A stretch of DNA of 64,000 bases from JACCTH01 sp035253825 (GCA_035253825.1 DATFBM010000012.1:1-64000), one strand, 5' to 3'. Counted from the stretch's first letter, positions 23,449 to 32,465 are shown. Notes: generated by a model from the sequence alone, not told the origin. Numbers and translations: made by a program.

Positions 23449-24944
23449 GCAGTGATCCAGGGCCCGTCGGTCCAGCCCTCGAGGTCATACTCGGCCATGC
23501 AGGCCGCTACCAGCGCCTGCATCTCCTCCAGGCGTCCGCGCTGGCGGGCAAATTGCAGGACATTGAGCCGGACGAGCTCGGGGCTGCCACCGTAGTTGCG
23601 TTCGTAGAGAGTGTGGCGGGAGCCGAAATCGCTCCCTACCGCGTCCCAGAGCAGTTTGAAGAGCTTGATGCGGTCGTGGGCCGAGCCGGTTGAGCCGCGG
23701 TAATACCGGTCGATGTAGGGCCGCAGCTCCTCGCTTGCCAGGTCCCGATAGCTGGAGGGAATCACGAGCGGACTCCCTCCCAGCAGATCTCCTACCGCCT
23801 GTTCCACCTTGGGCCAGGCCATGGCCCCGAACAGTCGAACCAAGACGGCGTAGTCGAGCTTGGGGATCATCATCCCCCCCGGTCCCTCCTCGGGATCGAG
23901 GGCGAGGGCCGAGGTGAGGGCCCACATCAGAGATCCCCAGCCCATCAGCTCACCAAGTTGGGCCTGGGTGCCGCGAAAGGAGTCGGTTCCGTTGGCCTCC
24001 AAGGCCGAAGCCATCACTCCGCACATGAAGTCGAGCTTGACCGCCAGCCTGGTGCCGGCCTGGAGCGTGTATCGGTTCATGAAACCCGAGGCGGCGTAGA
24101 AACCGGTTGCCTTCTCCACATCGCGATAGACGAGTACGTTCTCCCAGGGGATGAAGGCGTCGTCGAAGATGACCATGGCGTCGTTCTCGTCGAAACGACT
24201 GGAAAGCGGGTTGTCCCACGGTGATTCGGCGGCGATTTCGAATGAGCGGCGGGAGATGAGCTTCATCCCCACGGTGTCCATCGGGGCGATGAACACCAGC
24301 GCATAATCATCGGCCTTTCCCTTCTCAAGGCTGGTGGCGGTGTTTTGCGCCACGAAGGTGGCGTGGGTGAGGGCCGAGGCGGTCCCGAGCATCTTCGCGC
24401 CGCGCACCACCATCCCGTCGTCGCGTTCGGAGACGGCGTGAAGAAAGACGTCTTCCACCTCGTGCACCTCTCGGTTCCGGTCGATCGGCGGGTTGATGAG
24501 GATGTGGTTGAGGAAGAGCGCCTGTTCGGCATAACGCCGATACCAGTCTTCGGCGCTGGAGGTGAAGGGGCTGTAGAAGGCCGGGGCCGCCCCCAGTGTT
24601 GCCATGAAAGACGCCTTGTAGTCAGGGGTCCGCCCCATGAAGCCATACGTGAGACGGGCCCAGGCTGCGATGGCTTCCCGGGCCTCCATCAACTCCGAGG
24701 CCGAGTAGCTCGGCATGAAGAACTTGTGGGTGATGATTCCGTGGCGGTCCTCGCCGAGCAGTCGTTGGCCGGGATCGTGGAGGGCGTCGTAGAGGCGGGC
24801 GACGGACCGTGCCGAGTTCCGGAAGGCCGGATGCTCGGTGACGTCCTCCACCAACTCGCCATCGAGGTAGACCGAACGCCCATCCCGCAGACTCTCGAGA
24901 TACTCGTCCCCGGTGAGAACCTTGACCGGTCTGCTCTCTCCCAT
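23445..24944 (-). CDS. HpaB-family flavin-dependent aromatic hydroxylase
   Basis: About 499 residues from the ATG at 24944, with GAAAGGA 6 bases upstream. It matches the 4-hydroxyphenylacetate 3-monooxygenase large-subunit family across its length: LTGDEYLESLRDGRSVYLDGE, GRTPDYKASFMATLG, HAVSERDDGMVVRGAKMLGT and DDAFIPWENVLVYRD. The cysteine ligands that define 4-hydroxybutyryl-CoA dehydratase are absent. It needs reduced FAD from a separate reductase (HpaC), and none is adjacent. Substrate is probably a phenol, not identifiable further. Confidence 0.9.
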   Translation of the reverse strand: MGESRPVKVLTGDEYLESLRDGRSVYLDGELVEDVTEHPAFRNSARSVARLYDALHDPGQRLLGEDRHGIITHKFFMPSYSASELMEAREAIAAWARLTYGFMGRTPDYKASFMATLGAAPAFYSPFTSSAEDWYRRYAEQALFLNHILINPPIDRNREVHEVEDVFLHAVSERDDGMVVRGAKMLGTASALTHATFVAQNTATSLEKGKADDYALVFIAPMDTVGMKLISRRSFEIAAESPWDNPLSSRFDENDAMVIFDDAFIPWENVLVYRDVEKATGFYAASGFMNRYTLQAGTRLAVKLDFMCGVMASALEANGTDSFRGTQAQLGELMGWGSLMWALTSALALDPEEGPGGMMIPKLDYAVLVRLFGAMAWPKVEQAVGDLLGGSPLVIPSSYRDLASEELRPYIDRYYRGSTGSAHDRIKLFKLLWDAVGSDFGSRHTLYERNYGGSPELVRLNVLQFARQRGRLEEMQALVAACMAEYDLEGWTDGPWITA

Positions 24945-25061
24945 CGGTGTCCTTTCTCGGTCGCCCCCTGCCAAGCCCGGCGTCCAGTTTGTCACGAGAT
25001 AGCTCCCTGAGTTTCGGTAATCGTCTCCTCAGCGAAGCCGCGGCTGCCAGGATCGCATCTT

Positions 25062-26036
25062 GTGATCACCGTCGAAGGTCTCGTCAAGCACTTCCGGGTC
25101 CACCGCCGTCAAGCTGGGATGGGCGCCGGTTTACGCGGCCTGGTCCGGCGTGAGTACGCCCTCGTGCGGGCGGTAGACGGGATCTCGTTTCAGATAGCGG
25201 CGGGAGAAGTGGTGGGTTTTCTCGGGCCCAACGGGGCCGGAAAGACCACGACCCTGAAATGCCTCGCCGGTTTGCTCTACCCCGACCGAGGTGTCTTAGA
25301 GGTCGCTGGGTTTCGACCTTTTGAACGAGACCGGGAATTCCTCGGAACCATCACTTTCGTCATGGGTCAGAGAAATCAGCTCTATTGGGACCTGCCAGCG
25401 GTGGAGACCTTTCATGCCAATCGGGAGATCTACCGGATACCCAGAAAGGAATTTGAAGCCACCCTCGATGTCGTCGTCAATCTGCTCGAGATTGGCCCCT
25501 ATCTCGACCGGCCGGTGCGCAACCTCAGCCTCGGCGAACGTATGCGCTGTGAGCTGGCGGCGGGCCTCTTGCACCGACCTCGAGTCCTGTTTCTCGATGA
25601 GCCCACGCTGGGGCTCGATGTCACCGCCCAGGCCGCAGTGCGGCGATTTATCAGCCACTACAGCCGCGACTACAGCGCCACCGTGCTTCTCACCAGCCAC
25701 TACATGGCCGATATCACCGCTCTCGCTCGGCGGGTATTGGTGATCGATCACGGTGTTCTCCGTCATGACGGGGAGCTCACGAAGTTGCTGGCGGAGCGGG
25801 CGCCCTTTCGCCAGATCACCGTCATCCTGGCCGCAGACGTCGACGATGGCGCCCTGGCCCGATTCGGGAAGGTGGTGAGCCGGGAAAGGTTGTCGGCAGT
25901 CATCGAGGTGCCGAGGGACTCCATCTCTACGGTTGCATCCCAGATGCTGACCGCTCTCCCGGTCTCAGATGTTGCGATTGCCGACCCACCGATCGAAGAG
26001 GTCATCGACCGACTGTTTTCCGACGGTGACGACTAG
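25062..26036 (+). CDS. ABC-2 exporter ATP-binding protein
   Basis: 324 residues, GTG start. Walker A GPNGAGKTTT near residue 55, signature LSLGERMRCELAAGLL near 155, Walker B VLFLDEPTLGLD near 176 and the switch His in LTSHYMADI. This belongs to the COG4586 group of uncharacterised ABC-2 exporters, recognisable by MGQRNQLYWDLPA and the long N-terminal insertion. It overlaps the first permease by 11 bases, forming a three-gene transporter with the next two. Confidence 0.93.
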   Translation: MITVEGLVKHFRVHRRQAGMGAGLRGLVRREYALVRAVDGISFQIAAGEVVGFLGPNGAGKTTTLKCLAGLLYPDRGVLEVAGFRPFERDREFLGTITFVMGQRNQLYWDLPAVETFHANREIYRIPRKEFEATLDVVVNLLEIGPYLDRPVRNLSLGERMRCELAAGLLHRPRVLFLDEPTLGLDVTAQAAVRRFISHYSRDYSATVLLTSHYMADITALARRVLVIDHGVLRHDGELTKLLAERAPFRQITVILAADVDDGALARFGKVVSRERLSAVIEVPRDSISTVASQMLTALPVSDVAIADPPIEEVIDRLFSDGDD

Positions 26037-26820
26037 ATCCTTCTTCGCCCTCGTCAAGACCGAAACCGCGGTTGCGGTCGAGTACCGAGCGCGCATCCTC
26101 ATCTGGGTCCTCTCGAGCGTTTTTCCCCTGCTGCTGCTGGCCGTCTGGCTCTCGGTCAAGGAGACCTCCGGCGAACGGCTCGGATGGAGCCGGGAAGAGC
26201 TCATTGGCTATTACTTCGCGGCCGCTGTGATCGCACAGCTGACATCGAGCTTCCTCACCTGGGCTTGGGACGAGGACATGCGCTCGGGAGCGCTCTCCAT
26301 TCGGCTGCTGCGGCCGATGCACCCCTTCTACCAATACCTGGCCCGGGAAGTCGGTTTCCGCCTGGTTATGGCTGGCTTCCTCGTCCCCTCGCTCGTCGTC
26401 GTGACGCTGGGTTGGGATGACCTCAGCTATTCACTGACCCCCACCCGCGGCTTATTCGTGATCCTCGCCGTGGTGAGCGGTTTCCTGCTCAATGTCCTCA
26501 TCTCGATGACCTTTGCCACCGCCGCTTTTTGGTCGACCCAGATGGCCAACCTCTATTCGCTTTGGTGGGGGGCTGGGGCATTTCTCTCCGGCTGGATCGC
26601 CCCGACCGAGCTCCTGCCCGGCCCGGTGCGGGCTGCCTCCTACGTGCTCCCGTTTCGCTCTTCGATGGGCTTACCGCTCGACATCCTGGTGGGGCGCGCG
26701 ACGGCGGCTCAGTCGGCGGCTGGACTACTCGTGACGGCCATCTGGTTTTTGGTTTTCATCGTGGCTTTTGTCCGCCTGTGGCGAGCCGGTCTCCGTCACT
26801 ATCAGGCGGTGAGTGGGTGA
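26026..26820 (+). CDS. ABC-2 permease, first subunit
   Basis: 264 residues from the GTG at 26026 (the open frame continues 19 codons further into the ATPase gene). Six hydrophobic segments starting with RILIWVLSSVFPLLLLAVWLSV. The element SREELIGYYFAAAVIAQLTSSFLTWAWDEDMRSGALSIRLLRP is typical of the COG4587 permease partner of COG4586 ATPases. The stop overlaps the next permease in GTGA. Confidence 0.88.
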   Translation: MTTRSFFALVKTETAVAVEYRARILIWVLSSVFPLLLLAVWLSVKETSGERLGWSREELIGYYFAAAVIAQLTSSFLTWAWDEDMRSGALSIRLLRPMHPFYQYLAREVGFRLVMAGFLVPSLVVVTLGWDDLSYSLTPTRGLFVILAVVSGFLLNVLISMTFATAAFWSTQMANLYSLWWGAGAFLSGWIAPTELLPGPVRAASYVLPFRSSMGLPLDILVGRATAAQSAAGLLVTAIWFLVFIVAFVRLWRAGLRHYQAVSG

Positions 26821-27605
26821 GACGCTATCTGCATCTATTGAGGATCTTTTGGTCGGCCACGGTTCAAGCTGAGCTGGAATACCGGCTCAACTTCGTCTCC
26901 AATGCTCTGCTCAGCCTCTTCTGGTTGGTATGGGCGGTGCTCGGGGTGGGCGTCTACTTCCGTTTCGGGGAGACCGTCAATGGTTGGTCCTATCCCGAGC
27001 TCTTGGTGGTGATGGGTTGGTTCTTCGCCGTCAACGGCTTGAGACAGGCGCTCATCCAGCCCAACCTGGGCCGGATGACGGAGTACGTCCGCATGGGCAC
27101 GCTCGACTTCGTCCTCACCAAGCCAGTCAACAGCCAGTTCATGGTGAGTTTCCGCCACCTGGGCATTTACAACCTCATGGATCCTCTGCTCGGGATCGGC
27201 CTGATGGTGGTGGCGTTGATCTGGCGGAGTGAACCCGTGGCTGCGATCGACTTGGCCGGTTGGGCGGTCCTCGGAGCCGCCGCCCTTTCAGTGGTGTACG
27301 CGTTGGCCGTGGCGATCCAGAGCCTGGCCCTGTGGGCCATCGGGGGCGAGGCACTCGACGACCTGTTGCAAGGTGTGGTCGAAGCCGGGCGCTTCCCAGT
27401 CCAGATGTATCGGGGTTTCGTTCGGGGCCTGCTCACCTTTGCGCTGCCGGTGGCGGTGATGACGACTTTCCCGGTCGAGGCACTGCTGGGGAGAACCACT
27501 TTGGGATTGGTGGTAGTGGTTTCTCTGGTCGCTATTGCTGCCCAGCTGGGGTCCTCGCTCGTTTGGCGCCTCTCGCTCCGGCACTATCGCGGGGCCAGCG
27601 CTTAG
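26817..27605 (+). CDS. ABC-2 permease, second subunit
   Basis: 262 residues from the GTG at 26817 that overlaps the previous stop; the upstream open frame is inside the first permease. Six hydrophobic segments; TEYVRMGTLDFVLTKPVNSQFM resembles the RSGALSIRLLRP element of its sister subunit, as in the COG3694 group. The two permeases and the ATPase make a heteromeric exporter; the cargo (antibiotic, lipid, heme or other) is not indicated. Confidence 0.88.
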   Translation: MRRYLHLLRIFWSATVQAELEYRLNFVSNALLSLFWLVWAVLGVGVYFRFGETVNGWSYPELLVVMGWFFAVNGLRQALIQPNLGRMTEYVRMGTLDFVLTKPVNSQFMVSFRHLGIYNLMDPLLGIGLMVVALIWRSEPVAAIDLAGWAVLGAAALSVVYALAVAIQSLALWAIGGEALDDLLQGVVEAGRFPVQMYRGFVRGLLTFALPVAVMTTFPVEALLGRTTLGLVVVVSLVAIAAQLGSSLVWRLSLRHYRGASA

Positions 27606-27621
27606 ACAGCGGTGAGCCTCC

Positions 27622-28569
27622 TCAGTCAGCGGCCCGCAGCCAGGGGGGTGGCGGGGCATCGATGCGAGCCAGGGTCGACGGGACCGGTCCAAAACGCTCT
27701 TCGTTGTGGCTTTGCCAGTCTCGCCAGGCCTCTGTGATCTCTTCAGCGGTACGGGCCACGAAGTTCCACCACATCTTCAACTCCACGCCGAGGGGCAATC
27801 CCCCCAACACCAACACCCGACCGACGCCGGTCTGGGTCTCGAGCCGGAACGATTCAAAGCCGGTGGCCAGGACGGCGAGAGAGCCCGGTTCGGCGATGGC
27901 CTCCTCGACTTTCACTGGTCGGTCAATTGGCACCACCGCGTATTCGAATTGCCGCTTGGATTCCAGCTCCAGTGGCCGTCGAAGCGTGAGATCGATGCCG
28001 ATAGCAGGGTGTTCGAAGCGAGTCGGCGACACAGTTCCGTTGTGCTCGCCGATGAGTATGCGCCCGGTCGCACCAATGAGGTCAACTTCCGGCAGATCCT
28101 CGTGGTGCTGAAAGCCATTCGATCCATTTCGGGTCGATTCGGGCTGCGCCAGCCACATCTGGGCGCCCATGATCCCCCCGGTTTCCTCGCTTGCTCGGGG
28201 CTCGATTCCTTCCTCAGCGTGGGCAATTCCCCGGCCGGAGGTCATTAGGTTCAGCTCCCCGGGAAGAATCGGCTGTTGGTTATTGAGTGAGTCGGTGTGG
28301 AGGACGGTGCCGGCGAATAACCAGGTCACCGTTGATAGTCCAATATGTGGGTGAGGGCCTACCTCCAAAGGAGGCGGTTGTTCGACGTTGTCGGGACTCA
28401 TGAGGTCGACGAAGCACCAAGGCCCGATGCAGCGTCGACCTTTTGTTGGCAGCACTCGAAGGATTCCCATCTCCCCCAGATGGGTGCTCCGTCCTTCCTT
28501 GACCTCGATGGTGCTGACCCCAAAGCCCTCGTTGGGAGGAAGGGTCGTCTCCTCGACCGGTCCGCTCAT
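27622..28569 (-). CDS. Pirin-family protein
   Basis: 315 residues. Larger pirin with both cupin halves: VGPHPHIGLSTVTWLFAG and MTSGRGIAHAEEG carry the metal ligands in the N-terminal half, and the C-terminal pirin_C domain runs from about 180 to 290 (LVLGGLPLGVELKMWWNFVART). It follows the Rieske gene on the same strand by 64 bases. It is the second pirin of the window and not a close copy of the one at 22714. Confidence 0.92.
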   Translation of the reverse strand: MSGPVEETTLPPNEGFGVSTIEVKEGRSTHLGEMGILRVLPTKGRRCIGPWCFVDLMSPDNVEQPPPLEVGPHPHIGLSTVTWLFAGTVLHTDSLNNQQPILPGELNLMTSGRGIAHAEEGIEPRASEETGGIMGAQMWLAQPESTRNGSNGFQHHEDLPEVDLIGATGRILIGEHNGTVSPTRFEHPAIGIDLTLRRPLELESKRQFEYAVVPIDRPVKVEEAIAEPGSLAVLATGFESFRLETQTGVGRVLVLGGLPLGVELKMWWNFVARTAEEITEAWRDWQSHNEERFGPVPSTLARIDAPPPPWLRAAD

Positions 28570-28633
28570 TGCCCCGAACCCAACGGGAGAGGAGTTGCGG
28601 GAGTGCTAAACCCTCGCGGGCTTTCGTCGGCTC

Positions 28634-28942
28634 TCAAACCAGGACTTGGATGTCATCGCCTGCGACGCGCACGGGATATGACGGGACTGGCTCATCAGCT
28701 GGCGGTCTGAGCACCGCTCCGGTAGTGACGTCGAATTGGCTCCCATGACAAAGGCAGGTCACCGTGGTCCCATCGAGCTCGCCCTCGGCCAGTGAACACG
28801 CCATGTGGGTGCAGACGTCGCCAAAACCGTAGAAGGTGCCGCCGACGTTGGCGACCGCCACTTGATTGCCGGAGACGTCGAAATTGGCAAGTTCACCCTC
28901 TCTAATGTCGCCAACTTTGGCGACCGTTGCGAAGTCGGCCAT
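28634..28942 (-). CDS. Rieske [2Fe-2S] ferredoxin
   Basis: 102 residues from the ATG at 28942, preceded by AGAGAGGAA. Cluster motif CTHMACSLAEG and CLCHGSQFD: C-x-H and C-x-x-H ligands spaced as in dioxygenase-type and NirD-type Rieske ferredoxins. The C-terminus YPVRVAGDDIQVLV resembles the partial protein at the start of the window. A soluble electron carrier, perhaps serving a ring-hydroxylating oxygenase; no oxygenase lies next to it. Confidence 0.93.
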   Translation of the reverse strand: MADFATVAKVGDIREGELANFDVSGNQVAVANVGGTFYGFGDVCTHMACSLAEGELDGTTVTCLCHGSQFDVTTGAVLRPPADEPVPSYPVRVAGDDIQVLV

Positions 28943-29045
28943 CGTCTGGATTCCTCTCTTCCGGAGCCTTGACAAAAGCAAGCGGGTTCTGAAGGGGACC
29001 AGACTTGCCTTTTTTCGACCTTAATGCGTAAGCCGTTCTGAGCGC

Positions 29046-29195
29046 TTATCGACTCATCTCCAGGCTGGCCTGCTTCCCGATGGTCGCATCGGGCTTTCCG
29101 AGCCGCCTCGCCGCCACGTGGCAAGCCGCCCAATGATCGGGCGTGAGGAGAGCGAGGAGTGGAGGTATCTCTCGACAGGTCTCGCCAGGGGACAT
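29046..29195 (-). pseudogene. Fragment of an oligopeptide ABC transporter ATPase C-terminus
   Basis: A 49-codon frame with ATG at 29195 reads CREIPPLLALLTPDHWAACH, close to the C-terminal oligo_HPY tail of dipeptide/oligopeptide transporter ATPases (C, then PPL, then GHWxACH), followed by 20 further residues to TAA. Nothing else of that 320-residue protein is found upstream. It is either a decayed remnant or, less likely, a small protein. The rest of the 28943-29281 gap shows no gene. Confidence 0.4.
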
Positions 29196-29281
29196 CCAAA
29201 TCGAGGCCGACGATGCGATCCCTGCTGCACTCGTCGACTGTCATCTGATCGCCTAGCCGGGTGGCGGTAACGTCCGCTTCG

Positions 29282-30628
29282 ATGACAAGCTTCCACCGGC
29301 TGGTGGCGAACACGGTTCTGGCCAGCACCACCAACAACTTCCTTTGGTTTGCCTTGACCTTTTGGGTCTACCTGGAGACCCGATCGGTCGTTGCCTCCTC
29401 GGTGATCGGAGGCTCGTACATGTTGCTTTTCGCCGGCTCCGGCATTTTCTTCGGAACCTTCGTCGACCGAAACAAGCGGAAGGCCTCGATGGTCCTATCG
29501 AATGCCGGCTCGCTCGTTTTGTTCGTGCTAGCCGGTGTGGTGTACCTCGTTGCCCCCGAGGATTCGATTCCGCAGCTCAGCCAGCCCCTGACCTGGGTGT
29601 TCGTGACCCTGGTTCTGGGAGGAGCCATCGCCGGGAACCTCCGAGCCGTGGCCCTGTCGACGACGGTGACGCTGCTCGTGCCCGACGATCGACACGACAA
29701 GGCCAACGGGCTCGTCGGCACGGCCAATGGAGTGGCGTTCGCCCTGACTTCGGTTTTCAGTGGGCTCGCCATCGGTCAGCTCGGCATGGGTCCCTGCCTG
29801 CTGATCACCATCGCCCTGACCGCCATTGTCGGCGTCCACCTGGCAACGATTCACATCGAAGGCGACGCGGCGCCACACGAACACGACGAAGCCTCTCCGG
29901 CGGGCGCCAGCAACTTCGACCTCCGGGGGGCACTGAATGCGGTCCGAGTAGTGCCTGGCCTTCTGGCCTTGCTGTTCTTCAGCACCTTCAACAACTTCTT
30001 GGGCGGTGTCTTCATGGCACTGATGGATCCCTATGGGCTTGAACTCATGTCCGTCGAGGCCTGGGGAATTCTCCTCGCCATATCGAGCTTTGGGTTCATC
30101 GTCGGCGGTGTCATCGTTGCCCGCCGGGGATTGGGCACCAATCCGGTGCTGACGTTGCTCCTGGTCAACGTGGTGATGTGGAGCATCACCATCTTGTTCC
30201 CGATCCGTTCGCTGATCCTCCCGCTGGCGATTGGATTCTTCCTCTACATGGTCGTCATCCCCATGGCGGAAGCCTCTGAACAGACAGTCATTCAGAGAGT
30301 CGTGCCCTATCGGGAACAGGGCCGCGTGTTCGGTTTCGCCCAGACGGTGGAGACAGCCGCTTCCCCCGTCACTGCCTTCCTCATCGGCCCTATCGCACAG
30401 GCTTGGGTGATTCCCTTCATGACCGACGGCGCCGGAGCGCGAACCATCGGTGCCTGGTTCGGGACCGGGCCCGACCGAGGCATGGCCCTGATCTTCATCG
30501 TCGCCGGATCCGTTGGCCTCTTGATCTCCCTCCTCGCCCTCAAGTCGCGCGCCTATAAGGACATCTCGCGGAGTTATGCCGAGAAGAAGGCCGAACCCGC
30601 CCTGGCCCAGGAAAGCACCGGACCCTAA
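29282..30628 (+). CDS. Major facilitator superfamily transporter
   Basis: 448 residues from the ATG at 29282; a GTG seven codons earlier is equally possible. Twelve hydrophobic segments; the MFS loop 2-3 signature is SGIFFGTFVDRNKRKASM. VFGFAQTVETAASPVTAFLIGPIAQA in the second half is usual for the macrolide-efflux/enterobactin-exporter type. A long loop with HEHDEASP lies between the halves. Probably a drug or metabolite exporter; substrate unknown. Confidence 0.88.
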   Translation: MTSFHRLVANTVLASTTNNFLWFALTFWVYLETRSVVASSVIGGSYMLLFAGSGIFFGTFVDRNKRKASMVLSNAGSLVLFVLAGVVYLVAPEDSIPQLSQPLTWVFVTLVLGGAIAGNLRAVALSTTVTLLVPDDRHDKANGLVGTANGVAFALTSVFSGLAIGQLGMGPCLLITIALTAIVGVHLATIHIEGDAAPHEHDEASPAGASNFDLRGALNAVRVVPGLLALLFFSTFNNFLGGVFMALMDPYGLELMSVEAWGILLAISSFGFIVGGVIVARRGLGTNPVLTLLLVNVVMWSITILFPIRSLILPLAIGFFLYMVVIPMAEASEQTVIQRVVPYREQGRVFGFAQTVETAASPVTAFLIGPIAQAWVIPFMTDGAGARTIGAWFGTGPDRGMALIFIVAGSVGLLISLLALKSRAYKDISRSYAEKKAEPALAQESTGP

Positions 30629-30634
30629 GCGAGG

Positions 30635-31765
30635 TTAAAGAGTCGACAAGAGTCCGACGAGGCCGCCTCCCGCGATCAGCCAAGCAGTGTTGACTCGCGT
30701 CCTCCACAACAAAACGGCGGCGACAATTCCCACCACCAGGCTACGAAAATCCGCCAGGGCCGCCACTCCCAGCTGAAAGGTGACGCCCGTCATCAATCCC
30801 AGGGCGGCAGCGTTGATTCCGTCCAATGGGGCAGCCGCCCACCATCTCTCCCTGACCCGCTGCGCCAGACGGGTGATGGCGGCCACGAACAAGAAGGACG
30901 GAAGAAAGATGGCGATGGTGGCAACCACCGCTCCCGGCCAGCCCGCCACCAGATAGCCGATAAAGGTGGCGGTGGTGAACACCGGTCCGGGAGTGAACTG
31001 GCCGATGGCAATGGCGTCGAGGAGCTGTTGTTCGGTCAGGACCTCAAGACCGATCACGAGATCGTGGTGGAGAAAGGCCAGCAAGACGTAACCCGAGCCG
31101 AAAAGGAATGCGCCCGCCTTGAGGAAAACGCCGAACAGCCTTTCCAGCGAAAGCGAATCGAGGGTCATGGCTGCGGCGAGTGCCTCCCCGCCCCAGAAAG
31201 GAAACAGCGAGGCCGGCGGAGCCGTGCTAGCCGACCTCAAAGCCAGGAGAGCGACTCCCCCGATGGCGAGGATGGCCAGCTCGTTGAAGCCGAGCAGGTA
31301 GGCGACCGTGGCGCCGGCCCCGATCACACCTGTTGCCCAACCTTTGACCGCTGTCCTTCCCAACTTGATCAGAGCCTGGACAACGATCATCACCACCACC
31401 GGCTTGATCCCGTACAAGAGGCCCTCACCGCTGGGGGTGTTGCCATATTCGACATACGCCCAGGCGAGTGCCAGCACGATAAGCGCAGCGGGAAGGATGA
31501 ACGACACCCCTGCAGCAATTAGCCCTCGCCAGCCGCCTCGCTCATGCCCCACGTGCATCGCCATCTCGGTCGAGTTCGGGCCAGGAATCATGTTGGTGAC
31601 ACCCATCAGATCGAGAAAGCGCTGATCATCGAGCCAGCCGCGGCGAGTCACGACTTCGTCGTGCATCATCGAAAGGTGCGCTGCCGGCCCTCCAAAAGAA
31701 GTGACACCCAGCCGTCCGAAGAGGCGGATCAGCTCCCCGAGCGATTGCCGCGGCGGCGACTCCAA
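30635..31765 (-). CDS. chrA: Chromate transporter ChrA (two-domain)
   Basis: 376 residues. Each half carries a CHR domain: FGRLGVTSFGGPAAHLSMMHDEVV and MIPGPNSTEMAMHVG in the first, FLKAGAFLFGSGYVLLAFLHHDLV and IAIGQFTPGPVFTTATFIGYL in the second. About ten membrane segments. ChrA exports chromate as a sulfate analogue; natural homologues may carry other oxyanions. It follows the VOC gene by 15 bases on the same strand. Confidence 0.92.
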   Translation of the reverse strand: MESPPRQSLGELIRLFGRLGVTSFGGPAAHLSMMHDEVVTRRGWLDDQRFLDLMGVTNMIPGPNSTEMAMHVGHERGGWRGLIAAGVSFILPAALIVLALAWAYVEYGNTPSGEGLLYGIKPVVVMIVVQALIKLGRTAVKGWATGVIGAGATVAYLLGFNELAILAIGGVALLALRSASTAPPASLFPFWGGEALAAAMTLDSLSLERLFGVFLKAGAFLFGSGYVLLAFLHHDLVIGLEVLTEQQLLDAIAIGQFTPGPVFTTATFIGYLVAGWPGAVVATIAIFLPSFLFVAAITRLAQRVRERWWAAAPLDGINAAALGLMTGVTFQLGVAALADFRSLVVGIVAAVLLWRTRVNTAWLIAGGGLVGLLSTL

Positions 31766-31780
31766 GACCTGGCGGTCCGG

Positions 31781-32161
31781 TTATCTACTGGCTGCTTCGA
31801 AGATCTCGATGAGGTTGCCGGCCGGGTCCTCCACCAGAATCTGTTTCCCGCCCGGCCCGGTCACGATGTCGTTGCGAAAGGGCACCCCTTCCGACCGGAG
31901 ACGCTCGACCTCGGCCTCGATGTCATCGACGACGAATTCGATTCGGTTCCATCCTCCCGCTTCGGGCTTGCGGCCATCCGGCATCGGACGCCCCGCCGAG
32001 CTGGTGGGACCGCTGAGCAGGAGACGCAACTGGCCTCGGACGACATCGGCGAACGCGGGAGCAGCATCGGATTGGAGCCGAAAACCGAAGTGCTTGGTGT
32101 AGAAGTCGACCGCGGCCGGAACATCGTCGACCATGTAACGCACATTCACCGTGTCATCCAT
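31781..32161 (-). CDS. VOC/glyoxalase-fold protein
   Basis: 126 residues. Two beta-alpha-beta-beta-beta modules: VRYMVDDVPAAVDFYTKHFGF at the N-terminus and FVVDDIEAEVERLRSEGVPF, closing with VEDPAGNLIEIFE. This is the general pattern of bleomycin-resistance/dioxygenase superfamily proteins. Enzyme activity cannot be assigned. Confidence 0.85.
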   Translation of the reverse strand: MDDTVNVRYMVDDVPAAVDFYTKHFGFRLQSDAAPAFADVVRGQLRLLLSGPTSSAGRPMPDGRKPEAGGWNRIEFVVDDIEAEVERLRSEGVPFRNDIVTGPGGKQILVEDPAGNLIEIFEAASR

Positions 32162-32231
32162 CTCCGACCTCCTCGGTAGCGTTCGCGTTGTCCTCGAGGG
32201 TGCTCAGAACCACCCTAAGCAAAGCCTCCGA

Positions 32232-32465
32232 TTAGACGCCCAGATCAGCCGTTTCCACCGACTCCAACACCGACTCCAGCACAATGGCCTGCGTCGGGCA
32301 GGCGGCAGCCACTTCGCGCAACAGGTCGTCGTCCACGGTGGTGACGTCGAGGAGTTCGGGCTTTAAGAAATCGCCATGCCTCCACTGAAAAGCCGATGGA
32401 GCCAGCACAAGACAGGTACCCGCTCCGATGCAACGGCGGCGATCGATGACCACCCTCACTGCCAT
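32232..32465 (-). CDS. Single-cluster ferredoxin ([3Fe-4S]/[4Fe-4S] type)
   Basis: 77 residues. Ligands in CIGAGTCLVLAPSAF and AAACPTQAIVLE: C-x5-C then CP, the pattern of actinobacterial ferredoxins that serve cytochromes P450. The ATG overlaps the end of the cyclase-ATPase gene by 10 bases, so expression may be coupled, which is an odd pairing. The tail VLESVLESVE comes from a 12-base tandem duplication. No P450 gene is adjacent. Confidence 0.87.
   Translation of the reverse strand: MAVRVVIDRRRCIGAGTCLVLAPSAFQWRHGDFLKPELLDVTTVDDDLLREVAAACPTQAIVLESVLESVETADLGV
32259..32282 (-). repeat. Two 12-base tandem units in the ferredoxin gene
   Basis: CGACTCCAACAC and CGACTCCAGCAC follow directly, differing at one base, and encode the duplicated VLES of the ferredoxin tail. 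An in-frame slippage duplication that adds four residues to the C-terminus. Confidence 0.7.

Noticed and set aside
23445..24944. HpaB-family gene as 4-hydroxybutyryl-CoA dehydratase
   Set aside because: The Cys/His iron-sulfur ligands of that enzyme are not visible; the flavin hydroxylase reading fits better.
26529..26816. N-terminal extension of the second ABC permease
   Set aside because: It overlaps the first permease in another frame; the GTG in the GTGA overlap is the natural start.
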